Shown: positions 1 to 6,612 of the stretch, piece after piece
Numbering within the stretch: the stretch's first letter is position 1
Layout of the letters: each line of letters opens with the position of its first letter
From: Candidatus Stahliibacteriota bacterium
GTDB lineage: Bacteria; Hydrothermota; Tepidihabitantia; SM23-42
Length of the DNA stretch: 10,088 bases
Direction of reading: 5' to 3'
Assembly: GCA_030613445.1 (NCBI GenBank)
Contig: JAUWLY010000077.1
Coordinates: forward strand, 1-10,088
The notes under the pieces: model-generated
Told to the model about the DNA's origin: nothing
What the model saw: only the letters and a program-made list of their open reading frames with translations
The model's database searches: none
Made by a program: the position numbers and the translations under genes

Positions 1-202
1 AATTAGAATTTTTGACAAGACCATAGAAGGAAGCATGGCATGTTTCCTGGTTTGTTTTATTATCGCAAACCTATTATTAGGTTTTCGACTTTCGCTTATT
101 GGAGCACTCGTGGCTACGTTTGCCGAATTACTGCCCTTGAAGATCGATGATAATTTGCTCATTCCACTTATCTCGGGAACAATTATGACTTTGGTGTATT
201 GA
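1..202 (+). CDS. Polyprenol/diacylglycerol kinase-like membrane protein, C-terminal end (partial)
   Basis: The reading frame starting at base 2 is open from the window edge to a TGA at 200-202 and gives about 66 residues. It contains 'KTIEGSMACFLVCF' followed by a hydrophobic segment, then 'GALVATFAELLPLKIDDNL' and 'IPLISGTIM'. This arrangement of a KT-EGS motif, a membrane helix, an A-x-x-E-LLP loop, a D-D-N-L motif and a last helix resembles the C-terminus of the dolichol kinase / CDP-diglyceride-synthase-like (SEC59/VTE5) integral membrane family. These enzymes phosphorylate polyprenols, phytol or diacylglycerol using a nucleotide triphosphate. The assignment rests on motif memory only. 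The start lies outside the window. The gap to the next gene is 41 bases, so co-transcription is possible. Confidence 0.6.
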   Translation, partial: IRIFDKTIEGSMACFLVCFIIANLLLGFRLSLIGALVATFAELLPLKIDDNLLIPLISGTIMTLVY

Positions 203-231
203 CTTCAAGTGTATTTCAGCATATTATATTG

Positions 232-240
232 AAAGGAGGT
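232..240 (+). promoter_or_regulatory. Ribosome binding site of the VOC protein gene
   Basis: The sequence AAAGGAGGT is a near-perfect match to the anti-Shine-Dalgarno sequence. It lies three bases before ATG 244. This site decides the start codon in favour of 244 over in-frame starts further upstream, such as the TTG at 199. Confidence 0.75.
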
Positions 241-243
241 ATT

Positions 244-588
244 ATGCATGGATTCTGCCATATTGAAATTCCAACAACCGATCCAAGCAAATCCAGTAAG
301 TTTTACAGCAGTATTTTTGGTTGGAAGGTAAACGAGAGCAACCCGGATTATTTTGAGTTCTCAACACCTGATGATGATGGTGGTGGTTTTACGACCGCGA
401 CCAAACCAGTTCAAGATGGCGTAGTTTTGTACATTAAGGTCGAGGATATTGAAACGAAACTCAAGGAAATTGAAACGGCTGGAGGAAAGACAGTTAAGGG
501 TAAGACAGGTATCTCTCCAGAATATGGGTTTTATGGTCTGTTTACTGATCCCTGCGAAAATATAATGGGGTTGTGGGCGAAAGAATAA
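244..588 (+). CDS. VOC (glyoxalase/bleomycin-resistance fold) family protein
   Basis: This 114-residue protein starts at ATG 244 behind AAAGGAGGT. It opens with 'FCHIEIPTTDPSKSSKFYSSIFGW', the usual first beta-alpha unit of VOC superfamily proteins, in which the His (residue 6) is commonly a metal ligand. It then has a glycine-rich turn, 'VVLYIKVEDIETKLKEIETAGGK' as the second beta-alpha unit, and 'YGFYGLFTDPCENIMGLWAKE' as the final strand. Length and order fit single-domain VOC proteins of about 110-130 residues, which pair as dimers. The family covers glyoxalases, dioxygenases, epimerases and antibiotic-binding proteins, and the substrate cannot be read from the sequence. The acid-rich DDDGGG stretch near residue 44 is ordinary for the hinge loop. 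It lies between the partial membrane enzyme and the PAS protein with no clear shared function. Confidence 0.85.
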   Translation: MHGFCHIEIPTTDPSKSSKFYSSIFGWKVNESNPDYFEFSTPDDDGGGFTTATKPVQDGVVLYIKVEDIETKLKEIETAGGKTVKGKTGISPEYGFYGLFTDPCENIMGLWAKE

Positions 589-639
589 CGAGGAGATTAA
601 GGAGAAGAAGAGCAGAGGAGAAATGGTGCGAGACTTACA

Positions 640-1989
640 ATGGGTAAAATAAAGAACAGGGAAAACAAAGATCTGCAAGAGATAATCAATGGACTAGCGA
701 GAGCAGCCAACGGTGATTTCTCCACCAAGATCAAATTATCAGGCAGCAATGCTGACTTAGCTACTATTGCAAAAAGCTTCAATGAAATGATAAGCAATAT
801 TAGGCATGCTGCAGATGACACGAGAGACTCATGTAATGAACTGGAACGAGTGACAAAGAAACTGAAGAGGATATTCGAAGCCAGTAATGACATCATTATC
901 CAGGTTAACAAGTATGGTACGCTCGTTGATGTCAATAAGAGTGTTGAGGATATCCTTGGGTTCAAAGCCGATGACCTCATAGGAAAACACTTTGCTAAGT
1001 CTGGTGCAATTCCAACAAAGGGGATCCCCGAATTAACAAAGAGTTTTAGGGATGCCATTGCCATGGGTAAAGCGACCGACGTTACCGAGCTTGAATTGAA
1101 TGCCAAGGACGGCAGCATCGTATGTATGGAAGCAAGCACAAAGCTCATCAAGAATGATGATGAAATAGAAGGCGCGGTCGTGGCGCTGCGAGATATCACC
1201 AGGCGCAGGCGAGCAGAAGAAGCCGTGCGGGAACACGAGGAGAGGTTGCGTTCGATCATAACCTCGATGGAAGATTTTATCTTTATCCTCGATATGGATT
1301 TACGTTTCGTGGAATACTATCAATCACCCGAACACCCGGATCCAGAAATTTATGCAAAGACTGAGGAGTATATAGGCAAGTCGCTCAGAGATGTCTTCCC
1401 GCGTCGGGTGGCTCAGGATTTCGAAAAAGTTATCCGTGCGTGTATAAAGACGAATAATAGTCAGCAGCTTGATTATCCATGGGAACTACCTGGTGCAACA
1501 CTCTGGTTTAGTGCCAGGGTATCACCCCTTCTAGATATTGAAGGAAACACTACCGGAGTGACCGTAGTGGCGCGTGACATTACACTTCGAATGAAAATGG
1601 GAAAAGCTCTGGAAGAGAGTGAGAAGAAATACAGAAAGATATTTGAGAATTCTCCGCAAGGTTTTATACTCCTGGATACTGAAGGGCATATCATAGATGT
1701 GAATAAAAAAATATGTGATTGGCTCGGATATGAATCTGATGAAATGATTGGAAAAGATCATATTCTGTATCCATTTCTCACAAAATCAGGTAAAGTTACG
1801 GCAATGAAGAAATTTTTTCAGAGACTGCTGGGGAAAGTTGTACCAGCATATGAGCTTGAATTTGTTACAAAAAATGGAGAAAAATTTCTTGGTGAAGTCC
1901 TGGCAATGCAAATATGGGATGAACAGGGCAAAATAGCACAAATCCTGGTAATGATATCTGATATCACCAATCGTAAAAGTGGGAACTGA
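640..1989 (+). CDS. HAMP-like plus triple-PAS sensory protein without output domain
   Basis: This 449-residue soluble protein begins with a HAMP-like or coiled-coil segment (about residues 12-70, 'GLARAANGDFSTKIKLSG...IAKSFNEMISNIR'). Three PAS domains follow at about residues 77-190, 203-317 and 328-446. Each ends in the typical PAS/PAC motif: 'VVALRDITRRRRAEEAV', 'VTVVARDITLRMKM' and 'ILVMISDITNRKSGN'. PAS domains sense small ligands, redox state or light, and normally feed a histidine kinase, GGDEF or other effector. Here the frame ends at TGA directly after the third domain, and the next 180 bases encode no kinase motif. No transmembrane segment is visible although HAMP domains usually follow one. 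The protein may signal through a partner or be a relic of a larger kinase. ATG 640 is the only plausible in-frame start after the TAA at 598-600, but its purine-rich RBS is about 20 bases away. Confidence 0.85.
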   Translation: MGKIKNRENKDLQEIINGLARAANGDFSTKIKLSGSNADLATIAKSFNEMISNIRHAADDTRDSCNELERVTKKLKRIFEASNDIIIQVNKYGTLVDVNKSVEDILGFKADDLIGKHFAKSGAIPTKGIPELTKSFRDAIAMGKATDVTELELNAKDGSIVCMEASTKLIKNDDEIEGAVVALRDITRRRRAEEAVREHEERLRSIITSMEDFIFILDMDLRFVEYYQSPEHPDPEIYAKTEEYIGKSLRDVFPRRVAQDFEKVIRACIKTNNSQQLDYPWELPGATLWFSARVSPLLDIEGNTTGVTVVARDITLRMKMGKALEESEKKYRKIFENSPQGFILLDTEGHIIDVNKKICDWLGYESDEMIGKDHILYPFLTKSGKVTAMKKFFQRLLGKVVPAYELEFVTKNGEKFLGEVLAMQIWDEQGKIAQILVMISDITNRKSGN

Positions 1990-2101
1990 GCACCAGGAAG
2001 AAGGAAAAGAAAAGTTATTGGCTGATTTTCTCAGGGAGTAAAACAGATAAGAGAGGCCATATTCAGCCTAAAATGAATTATAATGACTGAATCGAGCATT
2101 G

Positions 2102-2141
2102 GAGTAACAGAGTAGTGGCGTATCGGAGCAACGGCGTAAAG
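2102..2141. repeat. Degenerate 8-bp tandem repeat, five units
   Basis: Five consecutive 8-base units can be read: GAGTAACA, GAGTAGTG, GCGTATCG, GAGCAACG, GCGTAAAG. The shared pattern is G-A/C-G-T/C-A followed by three variable bases. The tract sits in the 182-base gap between the PAS gene and the aldo/keto reductase gene. The in-phase periodicity and the gap position suggest an intergenic repeat family, not coding sequence. No function can be assigned. Confidence 0.5.
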
Positions 2142-2171
2142 GGGAATGTAGTTGTCATGCAATAATACCAG

Positions 2172-3320
2172 ATGATCTACCGACCATTTGGAAAAACCGA
2201 TGTTAAAGTTTCCCGGCTTGGTTTCGGGTGCATGCGTTTTCCACTTACTGACGAGAACAATCCCGCAAAAATTGACGAGCCAAAAGCTACAGAACTCTTG
2301 CATTATGCGATTGATAGTGGTATCAATTTATTAGATAATGCCTGGCCTTATCATCGTGAAATGAGTGAAAAATTTGTCGGTAAAACATTAAAAGACGGTT
2401 ATCGTGAGAAGGTTTACGTGTCAACCAAGTTGCCGGTCTGGCTTATTAAAGAAAAAGGGAATTCGCGAAAATATTTCAACGAGCAGTTGAAACGGCTTCA
2501 GACTGACACCTTTGATCTATATTTACTGCATGCACTGGGTAAGACTTCCTGGAAAATAGTAAAGGAATTCGACGTCTTGGCTTTCCTTGATGAAGTTAAA
2601 GCAGCGGGTAAGATTCGTTATCCAGGATTCTCATTCCATGATGAGCTGCCACTTTTCAAAGAGATCGTAGACGCTTATCCCTGGGCATTCTGTTTGATAC
2701 ATCTTAATTATGTCGATGATGATTTCCAGGCAGGTATTGAGGGTTTGGAATATGCGCACAATAAAGGTTTGGCAGTGATGGTCATGGAACCTTTGCGCGG
2801 TGGAAAACTCGCCAATAATGTGCCGAGTGAAATTTTGGAAATTATCAAAGAATCTGGACGTAAGCAAACACCGGCTGAGTTTGCATTGCGTTTTTTATAT
2901 AATCGTCCAGAAGTACGCTGTGTACTGAGTGGTATGAGTACAGTGGAACAAGTACAACAGAATATCGAGTTTACATCAAAAGAACATGTCAATACTCTTT
3001 CTGCCAAAGAACTGTCGCTATATGCTAGAGCAAAGGAGATTTATAAATCCCGGATAAAGGTCAATTGCACTCAATGCGGGTATTGCATGCCATGTTCACA
3101 AAAGATACCGATATCTTTTATCCTTGGAATGTACAATGATGCGTATATGTATGAGGCAATCGAAGATTCGCGATGGATGTACCGTGTTTTCGTCAAGCCG
3201 GAGAACCGCGCGGATAAATGCACTGCTTGCAGCGAATGTGAGGAAAAATGTCCCCAAAAAATATCGATCGCCGAGCACCTTAAAAAGGCACATAAGGTCT
3301 TGAGTGAAGACAAAGTGTAG
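2172..3320 (+). CDS. Aldo/keto reductase with C-terminal 2x[4Fe-4S] ferredoxin-like domain
   Basis: This 382-residue protein starts 'MIYRPFGKTDVKVSRLGFGCMRFP', the standard opening of the iron-sulfur-linked aldo/keto reductase group. The AKR catalytic tetrad is present in order: Asp55 and Tyr60 ('LLDNAWPYH'), Lys86 ('VYVSTKLP') and His120 ('YLLHAL'). The barrel continues to about residue 280. Two cysteine clusters follow: C299-x2-C302-x2-C305-x2-C308, and C350-x2-C353-x2-C356-x3-C360 followed by Pro. These should hold [4Fe-4S] clusters. The group is cytoplasmic and probably NAD(P)H- or ferredoxin-linked; its substrate is unknown. ATG 2172 is set by an in-frame TAA at 2163 and by the conserved N-terminus. 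No good Shine-Dalgarno sequence lies at normal spacing. Confidence 0.93.
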   Translation: MIYRPFGKTDVKVSRLGFGCMRFPLTDENNPAKIDEPKATELLHYAIDSGINLLDNAWPYHREMSEKFVGKTLKDGYREKVYVSTKLPVWLIKEKGNSRKYFNEQLKRLQTDTFDLYLLHALGKTSWKIVKEFDVLAFLDEVKAAGKIRYPGFSFHDELPLFKEIVDAYPWAFCLIHLNYVDDDFQAGIEGLEYAHNKGLAVMVMEPLRGGKLANNVPSEILEIIKESGRKQTPAEFALRFLYNRPEVRCVLSGMSTVEQVQQNIEFTSKEHVNTLSAKELSLYARAKEIYKSRIKVNCTQCGYCMPCSQKIPISFILGMYNDAYMYEAIEDSRWMYRVFVKPENRADKCTACSECEEKCPQKISIAEHLKKAHKVLSEDKV

Positions 3321-3369
3321 AATGCGCTGTTTACAGCATGATGTATATTAGCTTACCTGCAAAATTCTG

Positions 3370-4117
3370 TTAACGAAGCCAGATTATCTTGTGAGTTGAT
3401 ATATTATTTTCGGCAATACAAGTCACGAAATAAACACCTTCAGCATGATCATTTAGACTGAAGGCTATTGTTCCTGAACCTTTGAGCATACCAAAATCAC
3501 GGTCATTGACCAGGCGTCCGGCAGCATTGTATATTTTCATTTGAAGAAGTGTGTTTTTATAAAAGGCATACTTCATCATATAGGGCTGACCACGTGATAT
3601 TGCTGGATATATCGGAAATATCGCTGATATGGCATCAGAAGGTATTTCACTTACTTCGACAACACCGCCCGGAGGGATAGTGGTATATTTAATAGCAAAT
3701 TCATCAGTGATCGGGCCGGCCAGGGGATCATACGTGCCGTTAAGGAAATATTGGACACCGATTGTTTCGGAAGCATTTTCTATACCTATTGTAATATCGC
3801 TCTCTTGATAAGTTGTCAAATACTGCATGATAATCTCGCCATCATTGGTTGGTGTCAAGTAATACACTGGGTCATAGAGGATTATCTCAAAGGTCTCATA
3901 TGTACCGCCAACCGGCCAGTGTTCCACCTGGAAGTATTCAACAATAAAGATGTGATTTGCTTCTTCATAATAGTAATAAACATCACCTGGTTGACCGGCA
4001 TTACCCGGGTCCATATCATCCCACATACCAGCGATCATTGCTGGTGGACCATCCGGGCTCGGGATAGGTGTATTGGATGGATCTATCTCTGTTTGATAAC
4101 CCATCACAACCCATCCA
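3370..4117 (-). CDS. C-terminal segment of the interrupted gene: beta domains and T9SS-like sorting domain
   Basis: After the frameshift the shifted frame begins 'GWVVMGYQTEIDPSNTPIPS', then 'PPAMIAGMWDDMDPGNAG'. This is the usual continuation of the 'SSNGW(I/V)..G' module common in secreted FCB-type proteins. 'EYFQVEHWPVGGTYETFEIILYDP' is the second half of that module. The end, 'LLQMKIYNAAGRLVNDRDFG...AEGVYFVTCIAENNISTHKIIWLR', is a FlgD-like / type A C-terminal domain of the kind that directs type IX or related secretion and surface attachment. It lacks the usual WDG block but keeps 'GVYF' and the K-I-I-L-R end. If taken alone, the start would be GTG 4107, but the match to the upstream half argues for one original reading frame. 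It faces the aldo/keto reductase gene tail-to-tail with a 49-base gap. Confidence 0.7.
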
Positions 4118-4748
4118 TTGAACTCACAGTAATGGAATCGTAATCCACACCATAATATTGGAAGTTGAATGGTAAAGCGAGTTGGACGATTTCATTATCG
4201 TCAAGGTCGAGTGATGTACCTGGATACGTCGATTGCGTGGAATCAATTGCTATCCACGCAAAATTCGGCGCTTGAGAATGAAGACCACCTGAAAAATAGG
4301 CATAGTAATAACCCGTGTCAGTTGGAGCTGATAGTCCTATTATAAGTGTAAAGTCCAGAGTATCATGAAATCCACCTTCTTCAGTAATGAGAGAGAAATC
4401 GACCTCGGTATTATAAGGTGTTGTCCCGCTGGCAGTTACGGTATAACGATCACCTGTATTCTCTTTTGTGCTATCGATCGCCAGTGACCCGAAGTATCCT
4501 GAGTTGTCCGTAATCGTTATATAGGCGCTTGAACATGCAAGAGTCGTTGATAGGTCAGTAAAATCCAAGCCACCAATATTCTTCAAAGTCACGGTAAGAT
4601 CTGCAGTTTCACCAGGGTCAATGAAACCATTATTATTTGTTCCGCCATCATAGACTGTTGATTTTATAAAAGTTAAGTAAGGATCAGTGCCTGTATAGTT
4701 AAGGTCAATGTCGTCGGCGAAGACCTCCGCCGTTTCAACTGCCCCTCA
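4104..4748 (-). CDS. Middle segment of the interrupted gene: Sec readthrough region and beta domains
   Basis: Starting at the TGA itself, the frame is open to 4104 and matches the paralogue across the TGA. After the stop come twelve residues ending 'EVFADD', against 'KVFADD' at the same distance in the other copy. 'GTDPYL', 'GFIDPGETADLTVTLKNIGG', 'ITDNSGYFGSLAIDSTKENT' and 'PTDTGYYYAYFSGG' follow. These are CARDB/NEW3-like Ig folds found in extracellular proteins. Only the part from GTG 4592 would have a normal start codon, and it has no signal peptide, so independent expression is unlikely. The frame runs into TGA 4106-4104 just after 'YYGVDYDSITVSS'. That is where the family motif normally reads SSNGW, and a one-base loss explains the break. 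Confidence 0.65.
4715..4732 (-). promoter_or_regulatory. SECIS-like hairpin after TGA 4748 (Cys-Sec family)
   Basis: On the minus strand the transcript would read CGGCGGAG-GU-CUUCGCCG, an 8-bp stem with one G-U pair, closing a very small loop (four bases if the last pair opens). The loop begins about 22 nt after the TGA at 4748-4746. The sequence and spacing match the hairpin after TGA 9583 in the paralogue, with A-U there in place of G-U here. Bacterial SECIS elements are stem-loops just downstream of UGA with a G in a small apical loop. Shared protein sequence (VFADD) may explain part of the conservation. Confidence 0.6.
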
Positions 4749-5321
4749 GCAGTGATAGGTGGAATCGAGGAAAGATATCTGTATTTTTTTGATGTCGCCT
4801 GGGACGATGCCTGGGAGATTAGTAAGTTCATCGCTGATATTGAATGTATAATTGTTCCACTGGGTATTCGGAGCGTCTATTATATGGTCGGTTGGTGTAT
4901 TAGACCAGGGACATTGACTACTGCGTGCGCATATTTTGGTAGCACCCAGGCATGAGTCGTTTTCATCAAGGTATATGAGTTCAACAGCGGCACCGCAATA
5001 TGCCTCGGGGTCATTATCATAAGCATACAGTTTTGCATTTACTGAAAAGTTCAGCTCATTCAATGGAATATTAAAGATATTAGCAACCTGGTATAGTCTG
5101 CAATAACCACCATCGGTTCCCTTATAAACATATACCTCATAGTCTGGATCAGGGTCGTAATCAGTAGCGCGATCGATCGTTACGTTCAAACCATTTATGG
5201 TTTGTGATCATCCGTCAGAAAGAGGCTGTTCAAATTCACCGTTTATGCCAAGTTTACCCCCGTTTAATAGGCTGACCGTCAGGAGTAGAGTACATATTAA
5301 AATAATATGATACTTGTTCAA
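4746..5321 (-). CDS. N-terminal segment of the interrupted gene: signal peptide and Cys-Sec domain
   Basis: From TTG 5321 the frame gives 'NKYHIILICTLLLTVSLLNG', a convincing signal peptide, then 'INGEFEQPLSDG' and TGA at 5210-5208, where the paralogue has 'VNGDFELPLTNG' and Trp. Beyond it the frame continues through 'TDYDPDPDYEVYVYKG', cysteine-bearing 'YCGAAVELIYLDEND', 'ICARSSQCPW' and 'FNISDELTNLPGIVPGDIKKIQI' to 'DSTYHC' and TGA 4748-4746. All of these blocks recur in the gene at 9019. The 'NGxFExPLxxGW' opening is typical of galactose-binding or CBM-like beta-sandwich domains, so ligand or surface binding outside the cell is plausible. A start at the internal TTG 5189 would lose the signal peptide and the conserved opening, and is less likely biologically. 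Confidence 0.6.
5187..5204 (-). other. Perfect hairpin just after TGA 5210
   Basis: On the minus strand CAAACCATAAATGGTTTG folds into a perfect 8-bp inverted repeat three bases after the TGA at 5210-5208. The loop lies about 11 nt from the TGA, closer than in the other four hairpins, and lacks G. It therefore does not meet the usual bacterial SECIS pattern. It may be chance, or a structure acting on readthrough. Confidence 0.35.
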
Positions 5322-5522
5322 TTTTGATTAAAGACGGGGGGCAATGCATCAATCGAAATAGCTACTACTTTGCTCCAAAATATTGTTTGATCAGATGCCG
5401 CACATAGGCTTCGGTTAGTCAATTCATTCACCATTGACAAATGGATTTTGTGTGGTTATTATTTATTCGTAGAACTCCGCAAGTATATTGAGGAGTTAGC
5501 TGATTCGTTTTGACATGTTTAT

Positions 5523-5562
5523 ATGTTTGAAACATCTGTCTCGAAACTTGACAGTTTGAAAC
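5523..5562. promoter_or_regulatory. Possible operator: paired GTTTGAAAC palindromes
   Basis: ATGTTTGAAACAT is a 13-base palindrome with a central G. The core GTTTGAAAC recurs at 5554-5562, 31 bases on, which is close to three helical turns and suits side-by-side regulator binding. The second copy overlaps the end of TTGACA at 5548-5553. No regulator gene is present in the window. Confidence 0.3.
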
Positions 5563-5652
5563 AATTGCTTGTGGTCTTTACCAATCGAGGCGGGGAAGTT
5601 TGTCATAATTATCGCTTAAGGCCAGTCGGAATTTGGATAGACTGATTTTAGG

Positions 5653-5661
5653 TAAAGGAGG
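5653..5661 (+). promoter_or_regulatory. Ribosome binding site of the secreted hypothetical protein gene
   Basis: TAAAGGAGGT ends seven bases before ATG 5669. This fixes the start at 5669. The in-frame TTG at 5633 would add twelve residues and has no such site. Confidence 0.7.
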
Positions 5662-5668
5662 TAAACTA

Positions 5669-6133
5669 ATGGCTCAATTAATTCGGAAAAACGTTGAACC
5701 AGGAGGATTGATAATTTGCGCTTTTATGTTTTTCCTCACGGTCGATATGGGGTCTGCTGCATTGTCTGATACATACGAGTTTTCCCACGGTGACATGGCA
5801 GCGATCCAGCTCAACTTCTATTCCCTATCAAAATGGAAGACCATTATTGAGCAGCACAACGCCCCATTGCATGCATATTATGATCAAGCGGATGACATAG
5901 TCATCATTCAGATTTACGGTACTGAAGACAGGGTCGATGCGGCCCGGGAAATGATTGATCAGTTGCGCGACCTTCTGGATAATGATTTTGTCCCTTATCT
6001 AAGAAATAATCAAGAGATCGAGCTGAAACCCAATGGTGATGTGAGGATAATATACCGCAACCGCACCGAGGAAGGGTTCAGGAAAATCTTGATCTGGGAA
6101 TACGGCAAATTCAGATTTCCCAGCGAAGAGTAA
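5669..6133 (+). CDS. Secreted or membrane-anchored hypothetical protein
   Basis: This 154-residue protein starts behind AAAGGAGGT. Basic residues (RK) are followed by a hydrophobic run, 'GLIICAFMFFLTVDMGSA', at about residues 13-30, so it is probably exported or anchored. The rest is mixed alpha/beta. 'DDIVIIQIYGTEDRVDAAREMIDQLRDLL' has the beta-x-G-x-x-x-x-V-x-x-A-x-x-x-I-x-x-L pattern seen in KH-like and secretin-N-like small domains, and 'NGDVRIIYRN' is a beta hairpin. I do not recognise a family and assign no function. The GIY-YIG-like gene follows after 18 bases, so the two may form an operon. Confidence 0.7.
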   Translation: MAQLIRKNVEPGGLIICAFMFFLTVDMGSAALSDTYEFSHGDMAAIQLNFYSLSKWKTIIEQHNAPLHAYYDQADDIVIIQIYGTEDRVDAAREMIDQLRDLLDNDFVPYLRNNQEIELKPNGDVRIIYRNRTEEGFRKILIWEYGKFRFPSEE

Positions 6134-6151
6134 TGGAGTAGCCAAGAGAGG

Positions 6152-6487
6152 TTGAACAAGAAGAAATCAGTTCACTATAGCATTTATGTTGTTCTGTTAG
6201 AAGACTGTATCAGAAGATTTCGAAAAGTGAAGGATGAGAACCCTCGCCGCGATATTGAAAAGCCGTGTGTGTATGTCGGCATGACCGGGCTTGATGTGAT
6301 GAAGCGTTTTGCAAATCACAAAGCCGGGTACAAAGCGAGTGGGTATGTGAAAAAATACGGCATCCGGTTGATGCCCGAACTATACGAAGACCTAAACCCT
6401 TTGTCCTATGATGAAGCAGTAATCGCTGAACAGGGATTAGCACGTAAACTTAGAGCAGAGGGCTATACTGTGGTGGGAGGGCACTAG
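6152..6487 (+). CDS. GIY-YIG nuclease superfamily-like protein
   Basis: This 111-residue protein has the two signature strands 'YSIYVVLL' (residues 9-16) and 'CVYVGMTGL' (39-47), standing for GIY and YIG. 'MKRFANHKAGYKASGYVKKYG' follows, with Arg52 in the position of the catalytic Arg, and Glu93 ('AVIAEQGLARKL') in the position of the metal-binding Glu. Such single-domain proteins, with the insert between the two strands, are seen in many bacteria as stand-alone putative nucleases. The role may be DNA repair or defence, but this is not established. The start is taken as TTG 6152; no ATG fits the frame, and the RBS (AAGAGAGG) is adjacent and poorly spaced. It follows the hypothetical gene in the same frame after its TAA. 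Confidence 0.7.
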   Translation: MNKKKSVHYSIYVVLLEDCIRRFRKVKDENPRRDIEKPCVYVGMTGLDVMKRFANHKAGYKASGYVKKYGIRLMPELYEDLNPLSYDEAVIAEQGLARKLRAEGYTVVGGH

Positions 6488-6536
6488 ATACAAAGAATCA
6501 GGAAGGCAATAGTAGAGCGGAGTCCGTAATTTCCTC

Positions 6537-6564
6537 TTGACATTCCACTAATTGTTTATATAAT
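6537..6564 (+). promoter_or_regulatory. Sigma-70-type promoter of selenoprotein gene 1
   Basis: TTGACA (6537-6542) and TATAAT (6559-6564) are both perfect consensus boxes, separated by 16 bases. The -10 is embedded in TATATAATTAA. Transcription should begin near 6571, giving a leader of about 40 bases. The same design appears before the next two genes. Confidence 0.85.
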
Positions 6565-6612
6565 TAATGGTAAAGCAAAAATCGTCTATTGAACGGGCGA
6601 GAAGGAGTTGTT

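Larger units (their letters stand above)
3370..5321 (-). pseudogene. Secreted Cys-Sec multi-domain protein gene (paralogue of 9019-end), interrupted
   Basis: Read from a TTG at 5321 down to the TAA at 3370, this is one gene of about 650 codons. Three interruptions split it: TGA at 5210-5208 (codon 38), TGA at 4748-4746 (codon 192), and a one-base frameshift near 4118-4119. The parts align in order with the plus-strand gene at 9019. The order is signal peptide, N-terminal domain ending Tyr-x-Cys-TGA, 'VFADDI...GTDPY' linker, 'DPGETAD..VTL.NIGG' beta domain, 'PTDTGYYY...SGG..WIAIDST' domain, and a C-terminal sorting-like domain. The TGA at 4748 is shared with the paralogue and is probably selenocysteine. 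The TGA at 5210 replaces a paralogue Trp and looks like a nonsense mutation. No RBS or promoter is evident at the start. It may be a recent pseudogene, or a live gene with assembly errors. Confidence 0.6.
5322..5668. other. Divergent intergenic region with palindromes
   Basis: This gap of about 350 bases separates the minus-strand gene from the plus-strand hypothetical gene. I see no coding sequence with a good RBS. It holds a perfect palindrome with central base, ATGTTTGAAACAT (5523-5535), and a second GTTTGAAAC copy (5554-5562) 31 bases later. TTGACA boxes occur at 5510-5515 and 5548-5553, but no good -10 sits 16-18 bases after either. A small inverted repeat CCATT-GACA-AATGG lies around 5432-5445. 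The two GTTTGAAAC sites could be an operator, but this is tentative. Confidence 0.4.

Noticed and set aside
623..652. Nine-codon leader ORF overlapping the start of the PAS gene
   Set aside because: The purine-rich stretch is only two bases before its ATG, so it is not a well-spaced RBS, and a nine-codon frame is easily due to chance.
597..1259. Minus-strand ORF of 220 codons rich in Ser and Leu
   Set aside because: It is the antisense of the clear PAS-domain gene; the composition is a by-product of that gene's codons.
1987..2030. Readthrough of the PAS gene TGA at 1987-1989 as another selenocysteine
   Set aside because: The TGA directly follows the normal PAS end, the next codons give only a basic low-complexity stretch before another TGA, and I see no SECIS-like hairpin at the right distance.
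3323..3345. Terminator hairpin GCTGT-TT-ACAGC after the aldo/keto reductase gene
   Set aside because: The stem is only five pairs with a two-base loop and no T-run follows, so it is too weak to call.
3751..4143. Plus-strand ORF of 130 codons
   Set aside because: It lies opposite the well-supported minus-strand secreted protein gene, has no RBS and shows no recognisable protein features.
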